From Hymenobacter ginkgonis (GTDB taxonomy: Bacteria; Bacteroidota; Bacteroidia; Cytophagales; Hymenobacteraceae), in assembly GCF_009755225.1 (NCBI RefSeq), contig NZ_WQKZ01000003.1:806001-870000 (forward strand): a stretch of 64,000 nucleotides of DNA, written 5' to 3'. How positions within the stretch are numbered: position 1 is the stretch's first letter; each line of letters opens with the position of its first letter. This document shows, in pieces, positions 31,169-40,784 of this stretch. The position numbers were made by a program, and so were the translations under genes. The notes below the pieces were generated by a model, which was given only the letters and a program-made list of their open reading frames with translations, was not told where the DNA came from and did not search any database.

Positions 31169-31316
31169 GGGTAAGCAAGAGGTTAGGAACGCTTATTTAA
31201 CAAGTCAAGAAACCTGCGTTTATCCCTAATGCCTCAAGCAAACTTTTATATAAAATAATAGAGTATAATGCCGTATAATACTGAATATTAGTAATTTAAT
31301 AAGTGAAAAAATAAAT

Positions 31317-31955
31317 TTAAAAATAGTAAAACATTACCAGCGACAACACCAAAAAATCCTGCAGGTAGCTACGAAGTAACTTGAGCGATTTGGTGAGGTG
31401 GTACTCTACTGTTTTTTCCGACAAGTTTACCCGGCCCGAAATCTCGGCTACTGAGTATTGCTCTAACCGGCTGAGCTGAAATATCTCACGCGTTTTAGCG
31501 GGTAACTTTCGCATCCCAGCCAATAAAGCAGCGCTGAGTTCGCCATGAGCCAGCGTGTCTTCAGTGGTAGTGTCGAATTTGGTGCCAGCCAAGCGGCAAT
31601 ACAGTTCATAGCCAGCCCGGACCTGCTGCGCCTTAACGTAATTGATGATGCGGTAGCGCAACGCCGAAAATAGATACTGCTTTAACTGGGCTATCTCGTG
31701 GCTGGCACGTCGATTCCAAAGATTTTCGAATAGGTCCTGCACCAATTCCTCCGCAACTTCGCGGTTCTTTAGCTTGCGGTAAGCCACCGTAAATAGCTGA
31801 TAGCAATAGCGCTGATAGATTTCAGTGAAGCTACCTTCATCATCGGTACACAAGGCGATAAGCAGTTCTGCATCCGAGAGGGCGGCATAGCTGCTAGAAG
31901 AAGAGGAGAACACGAACAGAAAGCGTAGAGGGTGGGAATAAGCCCTAAGGTACAA
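31317..31955 (-). CDS. ECF-type RNA polymerase sigma-70 factor
   Basis: A 212-residue sigma factor. Region 2 is at about 45-85 (FTEIYQRYCYQLFTVAYRKLKNREVAEELVQDLFENLW) and region 4 at about 145-200 (LSRLEQYSVAEISGRVNLSEKTVEYHLTKSLKLLRSYL). The listed start is a TTG; an internal start cannot be excluded because the first 25 residues are low-complexity serine and not family-like. It is followed by fecR after 148 bases. The trio sigma, FecR, STN-SusC is the classic substrate-induced control of a Bacteroidota polysaccharide locus. Confidence 0.88.
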   Translation of the reverse strand: MYLRAYSHPLRFLFVFSSSSSSYAALSDAELLIALCTDDEGSFTEIYQRYCYQLFTVAYRKLKNREVAEELVQDLFENLWNRRASHEIAQLKQYLFSALRYRIINYVKAQQVRAGYELYCRLAGTKFDTTTEDTLAHGELSAALLAGMRKLPAKTREIFQLSRLEQYSVAEISGRVNLSEKTVEYHLTKSLKLLRSYLQDFLVLSLVMFYYF

Positions 31956-32124
31956 ATCAATAGCAAATTGTTGCTAAAATATTTCGTGGTGGTTGAGCAA
32001 CATCGAACAGCTTAAGATTCTATATTTGAGTTAAGAAGACGCGGTGACTGTTGCAGAACTAGGTGACTGGCTAGCGGCACCTTAGCCTTATGCAAGCCAC
32101 TAGCAGTTCACCGATAAAATCGTT

Positions 32125-32860
32125 ATGTGCTCTCGCTTGTCCGAGCGCGTGCCGCCCATCTCTGCCGTCGCCTCGCTGAACTGCTGTAATGAGACTTCCT
32201 TCAGCAGCAGACGTAAGCTTTTTACAACCACACCAGCCAGCCCTCGCCCGACCCGGTGGTGCTCTTTAAAGCTTATGCTGGTCAGCCGGTTGGAAAATCT
32301 GTTTAGTGACCGATGGCTGGTTGAGTACTGTGCCTTGCGGCTTGCAAGCGAGGGCTTTAATTACTTGCTAGAAAAGAATGCATATCAGTGCCAAGCAGGT
32401 AAACTGCTGCCCTTTAGCAACTATGGTAGTACGCCCAATAGCAGCTGGCAGCGGAATTATGACGCCAACTATAAGGACTGCACGCGAAGGACTGTACGCG
32501 CTGTCCGCTCAAAGGCGATTGCACGCCCAGCGCGCCCCGATGCAAATAACTCGTATAGCGTTTGATGCCCTTTATTCTGGGGCTGGCACTAGCAACATAT
32601 TTGTTTGGCAGGGTCAGCACATGCGCCGAGTGCGCCAAAGTACGGTTGAACTCGCTCTGGACTAATTGCTGCTGCACTACGGCTTGCTGCGCCTAGTCAC
32701 CAAGGGCCAGGCAGCCACGCACAAAACGATGGTGCTAGCCGCTGCAGATTGCAACTCTAAAAAGCTATTCAAACACCTAGTGAAACAGCCTCGGAGTATG
32801 GTATTGGTCATCCAACTAGGCCACTAGCCGGCCACGAACAGTATGTTTTGGCGCGCTTAA
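32125..32860 (+). pseudogene. Decayed IS1182-type transposase
   Basis: Fragments in successive frames match the family. DPVVLFK near 32245 runs by frameshift into LMLVSRLENLFSDRWLVEYCALRL (an N-terminal motif). KNAYQCQAGKLLPF and YKDCTRR (the YxCPxGKxL and DCxxCPxR region) follow, and after further frameshifts HMRRVRQSTVE, LHYGLLRLVTKGQAATHKTMVLAA (the C-terminal motif) with stops between. The central part carrying most of the DDE domain is missing. No terminal inverted repeats were recognised. It is a dead insertion sequence at the end of the polysaccharide locus. Confidence 0.65.
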
Positions 32861-33136
32861 CAGAGGTACACAGAGTATCACTAAGTTTGCGCAGCGACAG
32901 AGGAAGCGATTTAGGAACGGCGCACTGAACTCTGGAACCGCCACGGGTCTTTTATTAAGTGGTTTTCAAGAAAGCGTTTCTCGCGTGTGAAAATCCTTTT
33001 TTAAAGCATTTCTCGTTGACTCTTAACTAGAGTATTCTCCCTCTTATCATACTAGCAGTGCAGTTCGTAAGTTGGTTATTTCTGCCACTAATTGGCTCAC
33101 AGAATATATACTTATAAATCAAGTAATTGACTGCGG
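32861..33136. other. AT-rich gap without recognisable gene
   Basis: About 275 bases, clearly more AT-rich than the flanks, following the transposase remnant. No ORF, RNA gene or strong repeat seen. Confidence 0.4.
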
Positions 33137-33442
33137 TTATTTGACAGCGGATACTTGCATGAGCGCTCGCATAGCCTCTACAAACAAGGTATCAGCGGAT
33201 CCGTAGACCGGGAGATGTTGCTTTACCTGAGTGGGCACGAGATACCTGCCTAAGTGAGCAAACTGGGCCGGCGAGAGGGTTTGAAAAGCCAAGGGCCACT
33301 CGGCGAAACGGCGGGCCGCGATGGGATAGTCGGCAACCTTACACAGATACTGATGCCGCATATCCTGGCTAATGCGCGCGTAGGCTTGTTCAAGGGCGGC
33401 CTGTTCGCTCTCCAACCCGTCAGCTATAAACGCTGGAATCAT
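33137..33442 (-). CDS. Hypothetical protein, 101 residues
   Basis: A short acidic-neutral protein with no signal peptide or membrane span and mostly helical character (EQAALEQAYARISQDMRHQYLCKVADYPIAARRFAEWPLAFQTLSPAQFAHLG). I do not recognise the family. It starts with ATG and its codon use resembles neighbouring genes, so it is probably real. It is a single gene between the IS remnant and the tRNA-Glu terminator. Confidence 0.5.
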   Translation of the reverse strand: MIPAFIADGLESEQAALEQAYARISQDMRHQYLCKVADYPIAARRFAEWPLAFQTLSPAQFAHLGRYLVPTQVKQHLPVYGSADTLFVEAMRALMQVSAVK

Positions 33443-33563
33443 ACAGGTGTCGCGTAAGCAAACTCTAATGAAGAGCTAGGTGGGGCCGAAATATACACTT
33501 GGGCCGTGTATGCCGAGAGCCTTGGAAAGCTGGAGCGAACAGTCAGGGTCCCCTGAAAAACAG

Positions 33564-33597
33564 AAAAACCGCTCTACGTACTGTAGAGCGGTTTTTT
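33564..33597 (-). terminator. Terminator downstream of tRNA-Glu
   Basis: A perfect hairpin (arms 33564-33577 and 33583-33596, 5-base loop) with A and T tracts at the two feet, so it can work in both directions. It lies 3 bases after the 3' end of the minus-strand tRNA. Confidence 0.85.
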
Positions 33598-33599
33598 AG

Positions 33600-33671
33600 T
33601 AGTCCGTAGGGGAATCGAACCCCTGTTGGTAGAATGAAAATCTACTGTCCTAACCCCTAGACGAACGGACC
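33600..33671 (-). tRNA. tRNA-Glu (UUC anticodon)
   Basis: Read on the minus strand the sequence folds as a full cloverleaf: acceptor GGTCCGT/ACGGACT (first pair G-U), D arm with AGGGGTTA loop, anticodon stem GTAGA/TCTAC with loop TTTTCAT giving anticodon TTC, and T arm AGGGG TTCGATT CCCCT. No encoded CCA. A single tRNA unit with its own terminator, divergent from GAPDH. Confidence 0.95.
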
Positions 33672-33797
33672 GTTGTTCGTTTTGATGATGCAAAGGTACG
33701 AGAATGCGGCTTCAAACCAAATCCTGGGCCTAAAAAAAGTGGCTTGAAATCAAAAGGGCGCTGATTTTCAGCCGCAAAAAAACTGTGAGCTCATTGA

Positions 33798-34934
<1,137 letters not shown>

Positions 34935-35033
34935 TGAGCAATGATTAAGCTTTACTGGTTCGTGATTATCTAACCCTGTTCAAAAGTTACATAGTCATTA
35001 GCCACTATTTGCTGCCCATTACCTCTTATATAG

Positions 35034-35062
35034 AAGGCCTGCCTGCTAGGCAGGCCTTTTTA
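35034..35062 (+). terminator. GAPDH terminator
   Basis: Perfect 11-bp stem (35034-35044 with 35048-35058) around a GCT loop, followed by a T-rich run. It lies about 100 bases after the GAPDH stop and inside the false upstream extension of the lipid kinase frame. Confidence 0.85.
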
Positions 35063-35104
35063 TTTTCTATTAGAAGCCCCCGTTTAAGGGCTTTGTACTG
35101 CTCT

Positions 35105-35980
35105 ATGCCGCGTACCTGTTTTATTTTTAACCCAACGGCGGGTACTGGCCGGCGGGCCGATTTTCTGACGTTACTGGCTCGCCAATTTGGCTCGGAGGCG
35201 AGCGGCGACTACGTGCTGTGCCCCACTGAAGGCCCGGGCCACGCCACCGAATTAGCCCGCACTGCGGCGCAGGCCGGCTGCCGGGTAGTGGTGGCCGTGG
35301 GCGGCGATGGCACCGTGAACGAGGTGGGCTGCGGGCTGCTGCACCAGGAAGGCACGGCCATGGGCATTGTGCCCCGCGGCTCGGGCAATGGCTTGGCTCG
35401 CCACCTCAAAGTACCCCTGAACTTGGGGGCCGCGCTGCGCCGGCTGCGCCAGCCTGCTTTCAGCCGCATGGATGTGGGCACGCTGAATGGCCGGCCCTTT
35501 TTCTGCACGGCGGGGCTGGGGTTTGATGCGCGGGTGAGCCAGCAATTTGCGCTGGCGGGCTCGCGCGGGCTGAGTACCTACCTGCGCGTGACGGTGCAGG
35601 AGTATCAAACCTTTGAGCCAGTGCCAGTGGTAGTCGAAACCAACGGCTTGACGCTCCATACGGACTGCTACGTGCTGGCTTTCGCCAACGCTTCGCAATA
35701 CGGCAACAACGCCTATATCGCCCCCAATGCCGACCTGCAAGATGGTCTGCTCGACATGTGCCTCATGGATGCCCTACCCCCCTGGCGAGCCGTGCAGGTA
35801 GTGCTGGGCATGGCGCTAGGCACATTGCCGCGCACCGGCGGCGCTGCCTATAGCCACACGCGCAGCGCCACCGTGCGCGCGGCCACGCCCATCGGCTGCC
35901 ACGCCGATGGCGATTATTTAGGCCACGCGACCGAGTTTGAAATAGGCTTACTGCCCCTGGCCCTGGAAGTAGCCGTATAA
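35105..35980 (+). CDS. Diacylglycerol/lipid kinase family protein
   Basis: A 291-residue protein of the DagK_cat family. Visible are the N-terminal FIFNPTAGTGRR, the nucleotide-binding GGDGTVNEVGCGLL (about 68-81), GIVPRGSGNGLARHL (about 89-103) and the C-terminal HADGDYLGHATEFEI. It phosphorylates diacylglycerol or a related lipid such as a sphingoid base; the substrate is not resolvable. The ATG at 35105 is used because the preceding part of the frame contains the GAPDH terminator hairpin. Confidence 0.88.
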   Translation: MPRTCFIFNPTAGTGRRADFLTLLARQFGSEASGDYVLCPTEGPGHATELARTAAQAGCRVVVAVGGDGTVNEVGCGLLHQEGTAMGIVPRGSGNGLARHLKVPLNLGAALRRLRQPAFSRMDVGTLNGRPFFCTAGLGFDARVSQQFALAGSRGLSTYLRVTVQEYQTFEPVPVVVETNGLTLHTDCYVLAFANASQYGNNAYIAPNADLQDGLLDMCLMDALPPWRAVQVVLGMALGTLPRTGGAAYSHTRSATVRAATPIGCHADGDYLGHATEFEIGLLPLALEVAV

Positions 35981-36189
35981 ATAGCCTGCCTCCGCAATCT
36001 GAAGGGGGGTAGGGAACGTAGGCTAGATGCTTGGCTAATCAAACTACTTGGGTAGGGTAGGGCGCCCTAGTCCTCCTTCCTCGTTACAGGACCATGTAGC
36101 TTGTTGATTTAGTTTATTCGTTTTGGCAAAACAGAATAAAATCTTGTTCAGCAAGTAATTACATCTCTTATATTATACTTCAAAAGTCA

Positions 36190-36978
36190 GTGTCTCAAGA
36201 TTTTATTCAGGAGCTGCAAGCGCAGTTGCAACCCGCCCGGCAGCAGCTGGTCGACCACTCGGTGTACCGCCGCATTCAGTCGCTCGACGATTTGCGCGTG
36301 TTTATGCAATACCACGTCTTTGCGGTGTGGGATTTTATGTCGCTGCTGAAGGCTTTGCAGCGCGACCTCACCTGCACGACCCTACCGTGGGTGCCCAAGG
36401 GCAACCCCGCCACGCGCCGCCTCATCAACGAGATAGTGCTGGAAGAAGAAACGGACGTGGACCCCGAGGGCCGGCCCACCAGCCACTTCGAGCTCTACCT
36501 GCGTGCCATGCAGGAGTGCGGCGCCGACACGGCGCCCGCGCAGCGCCTACTGGCCGCCTTGGCCGAAGGCGCCAGTGTGCCCGCTGCCCTGGCGGCCGCG
36601 CAAGCGCCGGCATTCGTGCAGGAGTTTGTGAAGCAAACTTTTGCCGTGATTGCCGCCGGGCAGCCGCACGCCGTGGCAGCCGCCTTTACGTTTGGCCGTG
36701 AAGATGTTATCCCCGATATGTTCCGCAACTTGGTGGCCGATTTGGGCCAGCGTTTTCCGGGGCAGCTCGATACGTTTATTTATTATCTCAACCGCCACAT
36801 CGAGCTTGATGAGGAAAACCATGCCCCGCTAGCTCAGCAAATGGTGCGCGACCTCTGCGCTACCGACTCGCAGCGCTGGCAGCAGGCCGCCGACGTGGCC
36901 GCGCAGTGCATGGCCGCCCGCGTGGGCCTCTGGGATGGCATTCAGCAGGCGCTAACCCAGCAACCAGCTACCGCCTAA
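36190..36978 (+). CDS. DUF3050 domain protein (heme-oxygenase-like fold)
   Basis: A 262-residue, GTG-started protein covering the whole DUF3050 family: LQPARQQLVDHSVYRRIQSLDDLRVFMQYHVFAVWDFMSLLKALQ at the N-terminus, NEIVLEEETDVDPEG with conserved glutamates, and YYLNRHIELDEENHAPLAQQM near the end. The spaced H and E residues are like a helical di-metal or heme-oxygenase-like site, but the function is not established. It lies 12 bases before the SUI1 gene and is likely co-transcribed with it. Confidence 0.82.
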   Translation: MSQDFIQELQAQLQPARQQLVDHSVYRRIQSLDDLRVFMQYHVFAVWDFMSLLKALQRDLTCTTLPWVPKGNPATRRLINEIVLEEETDVDPEGRPTSHFELYLRAMQECGADTAPAQRLLAALAEGASVPAALAAAQAPAFVQEFVKQTFAVIAAGQPHAVAAAFTFGREDVIPDMFRNLVADLGQRFPGQLDTFIYYLNRHIELDEENHAPLAQQMVRDLCATDSQRWQQAADVAAQCMAARVGLWDGIQQALTQQPATA

Positions 36979-36990
36979 GTATTTGCCGCT

Positions 36991-37335
36991 ATGAAAAACG
37001 ACCAGTCGCGCCGCCAGGGAGTGATATACTCCACCAACTCCGATTTCGCTTACCAAACCAACGAGCCCGCCGAGGCCGCCACCCTACCCCCCCAGCAACA
37101 GCAATTGCGCGTGCAGCTCGATAAAAAGCAGCGCGGTGGCAAAAAGGTGACGCTCATTACTGGCTTTGTGGGCCGCGACGAGGATTTGCAAACCCTCGGT
37201 AAGCTCTTGAAAACCAAGTGTGGGGTAGGGGGCAGCGCCAAAGATGGCGAGATAGTGGTGCAGGGCGATTTCCGCGCCAAGGTGCTAGAAATCTTGCTCA
37301 AAGACGGCTACAAAGCCAAGCAGATAGGCGGGTAG
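36991..37335 (+). CDS. SUI1/YciH-family translation initiation factor-like protein
   Basis: A 114-residue protein. A basic, disordered N-terminus is followed by the eIF1/SUI1 domain (about 35-114): KKVTLITGFVGRDEDLQTLGKLLKTKCGVGG, then DGEIVVQGDFRAKVLEILLKDGYKAKQIGG. Bacterial YciH is related to eukaryotic eIF1 and affects initiation fidelity, perhaps under stress. It ends in a large bidirectional hairpin. Confidence 0.9.
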   Translation: MKNDQSRRQGVIYSTNSDFAYQTNEPAEAATLPPQQQQLRVQLDKKQRGGKKVTLITGFVGRDEDLQTLGKLLKTKCGVGGSAKDGEIVVQGDFRAKVLEILLKDGYKAKQIGG

Positions 37336-37352
37336 GTGTCAGTGCGTAGAAT

Positions 37353-37414
37353 TTAAATGGGGAGGGGTTACCGTCGTTCAATAGCCAGAACGACAGTAAC
37401 CCCTCCCCATTTAA
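37353..37414. terminator. Bidirectional hairpin between convergent genes
   Basis: Arms 37353-37379 and 37388-37414 pair over 27 bases with a single mismatch around an 8-base loop, between the convergent SUI1 and PspC genes. A/T-rich feet are short, so termination is probable on both strands. Confidence 0.75.
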
Positions 37415-37431
37415 GCGTGAGCCGCTGGTAT

Positions 37432-40089
37432 TTATTCTTCTTCGAGCGAGCTGCCGCTGCTCAGGTCTTTCTCGATGTTGCGGGGGTGGCCGGTGTAGCG
37501 CGCGTTGCTGCCGCTGCTTAGGTCAGCCCTTAGCTCCTCGGTGGCGTTTACCTTGGCCTGCGAAGCGCTGCTGAGGTCGAGTTTGACCTTGTTGGCGCGC
37601 AGGCCGCGGGCCTCTACTTGGCTGGCGCTGGAGCCATCAACGGATAGCTCGTTGGCCGAACCGCTGAGGTTGGCCGAGCTGGCGCTGCTTACTTGAAGCT
37701 CTAGGCGCGGCACATTCACGTCGAGGTAGGCCGTCGAAGCGCCGGAAGCTTCGAGGCGCAGCGCCTCATCGCGGAAGCCGCTTACGTCGGCCTGGCAGGC
37801 GCCGCTCAGCTCTAGGTGCCGAAGGCGGGGTAGGGTAATGGTTACCAGCACCGGGCCGGTGTTTGAACTGAGCGCCGACAGCCAGTCGCGGTTGCGGCGG
37901 TGGCGAATTACCAGGCGGCTGCCGTCGATGCTGAGGCGCACATCGTCGAGGTCTTCGGAGCGCGCGGCGGCTTCTACTTTGTAGCTATCGCCCTGGCGCA
38001 CGAGTACCCGGAAACCACCAAAGGCCTCAATTTCGCTGAATTCGCCGGGGGTATTCAGACTTTTACGGCCCGTGCCGTAGTGGCTAGGGTCGGTATTGAA
38101 CTTCGTAGCCGAGGTGCGCACCCGGATTTTGGGTTCGTCGCCGTCGGTGTTCACGCGCACCTGCGTTTTGTTGCCGTTCACGTCCAAGTTCACTACCTCA
38201 TCGCCATCGCTGTCCGAATCGTCCTCGTCAGCACTGCTGGGTGGGCAGTCGAGGCAGGTAAACTTGCCCTCGCGGGTGAAGCGGGCGCGGTGCGGCGCGT
38301 CGCTATCGGGCCGTTTGTTGTTCGTGAAATCGTCGTCGTCGAGCTTCTCAATAAAAAGGGGCGTCAAGCGATACGTTTTGTCCAGGGGCAAGTGCAACGT
38401 CAGGTTCAGCTTTTGGCCGCGGTAGGGGGCATTTTCGCGCAGCGTGATGCCTTGGTCGAAGGTAATAGTTGAGTCTTGCTGGCTAACAGTGTACAGGATA
38501 GACTGCTGCGCCGTGAGGCGAGCCGAATTTTGGGTGCGGCCGCGGGCCTGGTATTCTTCCTCGATGTAGGGCGCGGCGCCGCTGTCGGCCAGCGCCAGGT
38601 GCAGGCGGGCGGCCTCCATAAAGTCATCCATGTTGCGCGAGTCGAGCACGATGCCGGGGCCAGGCACCGGCGCCAGCCGGCGCACGGTGGTATAGGTAGC
38701 GCGGGTGCGGGTATCGCGGAAAATCTGGCCGGCGGCCACCGCCGTGCCTACCACGCCCAGCAGCCACAAGGCGAGCAGCGACAAGCTGGCGGTGCGGCTC
38801 AGCACCGAGCGGCGCAGCACCAGCCGCACCCCCAGGAAGATGAGCGCCAGCGCCGGAATAACGACTACTAGCGTGGCCGCCACAATGCCCCAGGGCTGGG
38901 CGTTGTGCATCACCGAGTTAAAGCTCTCGTCGCCAAAGCGGAAGTCATTGTCCGTGTGAATAACCGACTCACTGGAGATAACGCCCAGCGCCGCGCCGGC
39001 AAAACCCAGTGCCGTGAGCAGCCACGAGCCGCCCATTATAATGAGCACCGCCGCCGCTGCCCAGCGAATAAGCGTACCGAGAAAGCTCACGGCTGGCTGG
39101 GCGCCGCGCGCTGCGCCTTCCAGAAACGTGCCCACCGAGCGGCTGCCGGCCGGGGTCGTGCTGTCGCCGTCGAAAGCGTTGCTGCGCAAGTTATTATCAA
39201 TACCCGAGAGGGTAACGGCATCGCCACGCATCTGCATTTTTTCTGACATGGTGCGGGCCTCCGGCACCACTACCCACAAGATGATGTAGATGATAATAGT
39301 CGAACCGAACGTCAGGAAGGCGCCTAGCAAGAAGATGACCCGCACCAGCACCGTATCGGTGCGGAAGTAGTGGGCCAGGCCCGAAGCCACGCCCCCGACC
39401 TTGCCGGCATCAACGTCGCGGAAGAGCTTGCGGCCGGAGAGCGACCCGCCCAGGTCGAGGGTATCGATAGGGGTAGGGGCATCGTTGCGCTTGGGCAGCA
39501 CCACCCACAGAATGGCATAGGCCACCACGGCCAAACCGCCCAGGTCGAAGTGGTGGCGAAATAGGCCGGTGCCGGGAATGCGGTCAAACCCACCCACCAA
39601 ATTAGGTAGCAATACCAGCGCCAGAAAAACTAGGCGCACTACCAGGGGGTTCACGCGGAAGTATTGCGCCAGGCCGGCGCACACGCCCGCAATTTTGCGG
39701 TGGGCCAAGTCGCGGTACAGGCGCCGGGGCTGGCCGTCGTCCTCGCGGGGAGGCACGCTGCTGCTAAAGGGGGGGGTAGGGCCCGCACCGGCTGTCGAAG
39801 TAACGGTGGGCTCGTCCTCTTCATTTTCCACCTGGAAGTCGCTGACGCGGCCCATCTGGGCGGTCATGGCCTCCACGTCGGCCAGGGTAATAACCTGCTT
39901 GTTCACCGAAATGCGGGCGGCAAACAACTCGGCGATGCGGCCCTCAATATCGGCCACTATCTCCTCGTGGCCCTGGTAGCTGGCAAAGTGGGCTTTTACC
40001 TCGTGCAGGTAGCGGCTAAGCACTTCGTAGCCATCATCTTCGATGTGGAAGATGATACCCTGCAAGTTGATGCTGATGTTCTTTTTCAT
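37432..40089 (-). CDS. PspC-domain membrane protein with C-terminal DUF2807 (putative adhesin/GIN) domain
   Basis: An 885-residue inner-membrane protein. The ATG at 40089 is chosen because MKKNISINLQGIIFHIEDDGYEVL is the usual start. Order: N-terminal helical region (1-100); first PspC domain (about 120-200, RRLYRDLAHRKIAGVCAGLAQYFRV); second PspC domain (about 220-285, RKLFRDVDAGKVGGVASGLAHYFRTD); several membrane spans (to about 460); and a C-terminal beta-helix-like DUF2807 domain (about 665-860) with repeated serine/alanine-rich strands. PspC proteins respond to envelope stress. The PadR gene just upstream reads the same way and probably represses the pair. Confidence 0.85.
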   Translation of the reverse strand: MKKNISINLQGIIFHIEDDGYEVLSRYLHEVKAHFASYQGHEEIVADIEGRIAELFAARISVNKQVITLADVEAMTAQMGRVSDFQVENEEDEPTVTSTAGAGPTPPFSSSVPPREDDGQPRRLYRDLAHRKIAGVCAGLAQYFRVNPLVVRLVFLALVLLPNLVGGFDRIPGTGLFRHHFDLGGLAVVAYAILWVVLPKRNDAPTPIDTLDLGGSLSGRKLFRDVDAGKVGGVASGLAHYFRTDTVLVRVIFLLGAFLTFGSTIIIYIILWVVVPEARTMSEKMQMRGDAVTLSGIDNNLRSNAFDGDSTTPAGSRSVGTFLEGAARGAQPAVSFLGTLIRWAAAAVLIIMGGSWLLTALGFAGAALGVISSESVIHTDNDFRFGDESFNSVMHNAQPWGIVAATLVVVIPALALIFLGVRLVLRRSVLSRTASLSLLALWLLGVVGTAVAAGQIFRDTRTRATYTTVRRLAPVPGPGIVLDSRNMDDFMEAARLHLALADSGAAPYIEEEYQARGRTQNSARLTAQQSILYTVSQQDSTITFDQGITLRENAPYRGQKLNLTLHLPLDKTYRLTPLFIEKLDDDDFTNNKRPDSDAPHRARFTREGKFTCLDCPPSSADEDDSDSDGDEVVNLDVNGNKTQVRVNTDGDEPKIRVRTSATKFNTDPSHYGTGRKSLNTPGEFSEIEAFGGFRVLVRQGDSYKVEAAARSEDLDDVRLSIDGSRLVIRHRRNRDWLSALSSNTGPVLVTITLPRLRHLELSGACQADVSGFRDEALRLEASGASTAYLDVNVPRLELQVSSASSANLSGSANELSVDGSSASQVEARGLRANKVKLDLSSASQAKVNATEELRADLSSGSNARYTGHPRNIEKDLSSGSSLEEE

Positions 40090-40161
40090 GAGAAAGGCCG
40101 CAGGCGCGAAGCGCGGCAATTTTAAGCTGAGAAAGGAAGTTTGGCGAAAAAGACGGGTAGG

Positions 40162-40500
40162 TTAAACGGGGCGCGGGGGCTGGCGAATGATGCCCACCGA
40201 AAGAGCCATTTCTTCCCAGGTCTGGCGCAGTTCTTCCAAAAACTGCCGGCCGGCTTCGGTGAGGGTGTAGTACTTGCGGGGTGGCCCGGAGGTGGATTCT
40301 TTCCAGACGTAATCGAGCAGAGCGGCATTCTTGAGGCGCGTGAGCAGGGGGTAGAGCGTGCCCTCGACCACTATCATGCGGGCCGCGGTTAGCTCCTCCA
40401 GCATGTCGCTGGCGTAGGCCTCCCCGCGGCCAATTATCTCCAAGATGCAGAATTCGAGGATGCCTTTGCGCATCTGCACCTGGGTGTTCTCGAGTTTCAT
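40162..40500 (-). CDS. PadR-family transcriptional regulator
   Basis: A 112-residue winged-helix repressor with LENTQVQMRKGILEFCILEIIGRGEAYASDMLEELTAA at the N-terminus and the wing around VVEGTLYPLLTRLKNAALLDYVWKESTSGPPRKYYTLTEAGRQFLEEL. PadR proteins usually repress their own operon and release DNA on binding small hydrophobic ligands. It is the first gene of the PadR-PspC unit. Confidence 0.92.
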   Translation of the reverse strand: MKLENTQVQMRKGILEFCILEIIGRGEAYASDMLEELTAARMIVVEGTLYPLLTRLKNAALLDYVWKESTSGPPRKYYTLTEAGRQFLEELRQTWEEMALSVGIIRQPPRPV

Positions 40501-40784
40501 GGGCGGTATGAACTAGTAGTAGGTGAGGAACAGTACAAATGTAGTGTAGGTACTTTGCATTACATAATACTTGGTGAAATTTTTTTTGTTGCGTTTGTGA
40601 AAAAAATAGTTGAGCCTAAACCGGAGAGGTTCAACCGGTTCTCGGCATTGTGCCAAACGGCGCCAGCTAACTGCCCAAAACCCAGGCGCAAGGCCGTACA
40701 GTGGCGGTTTTGTGCGCGCGCCGACGCACTATCCGGCAGTAACTTGCGTTGCCGCTCATGTTATTTTTCCGCATTAATTCATCT
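40501..40784. other. Divergent regulatory gap between PadR and PorV2-like genes
   Basis: About 280 bases separating the two divergent units. It is AT-rich near 40550-40610 and should hold both promoters; TTTG and TAnnTTTG elements are only weakly matched. No gene seen. Confidence 0.4.
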
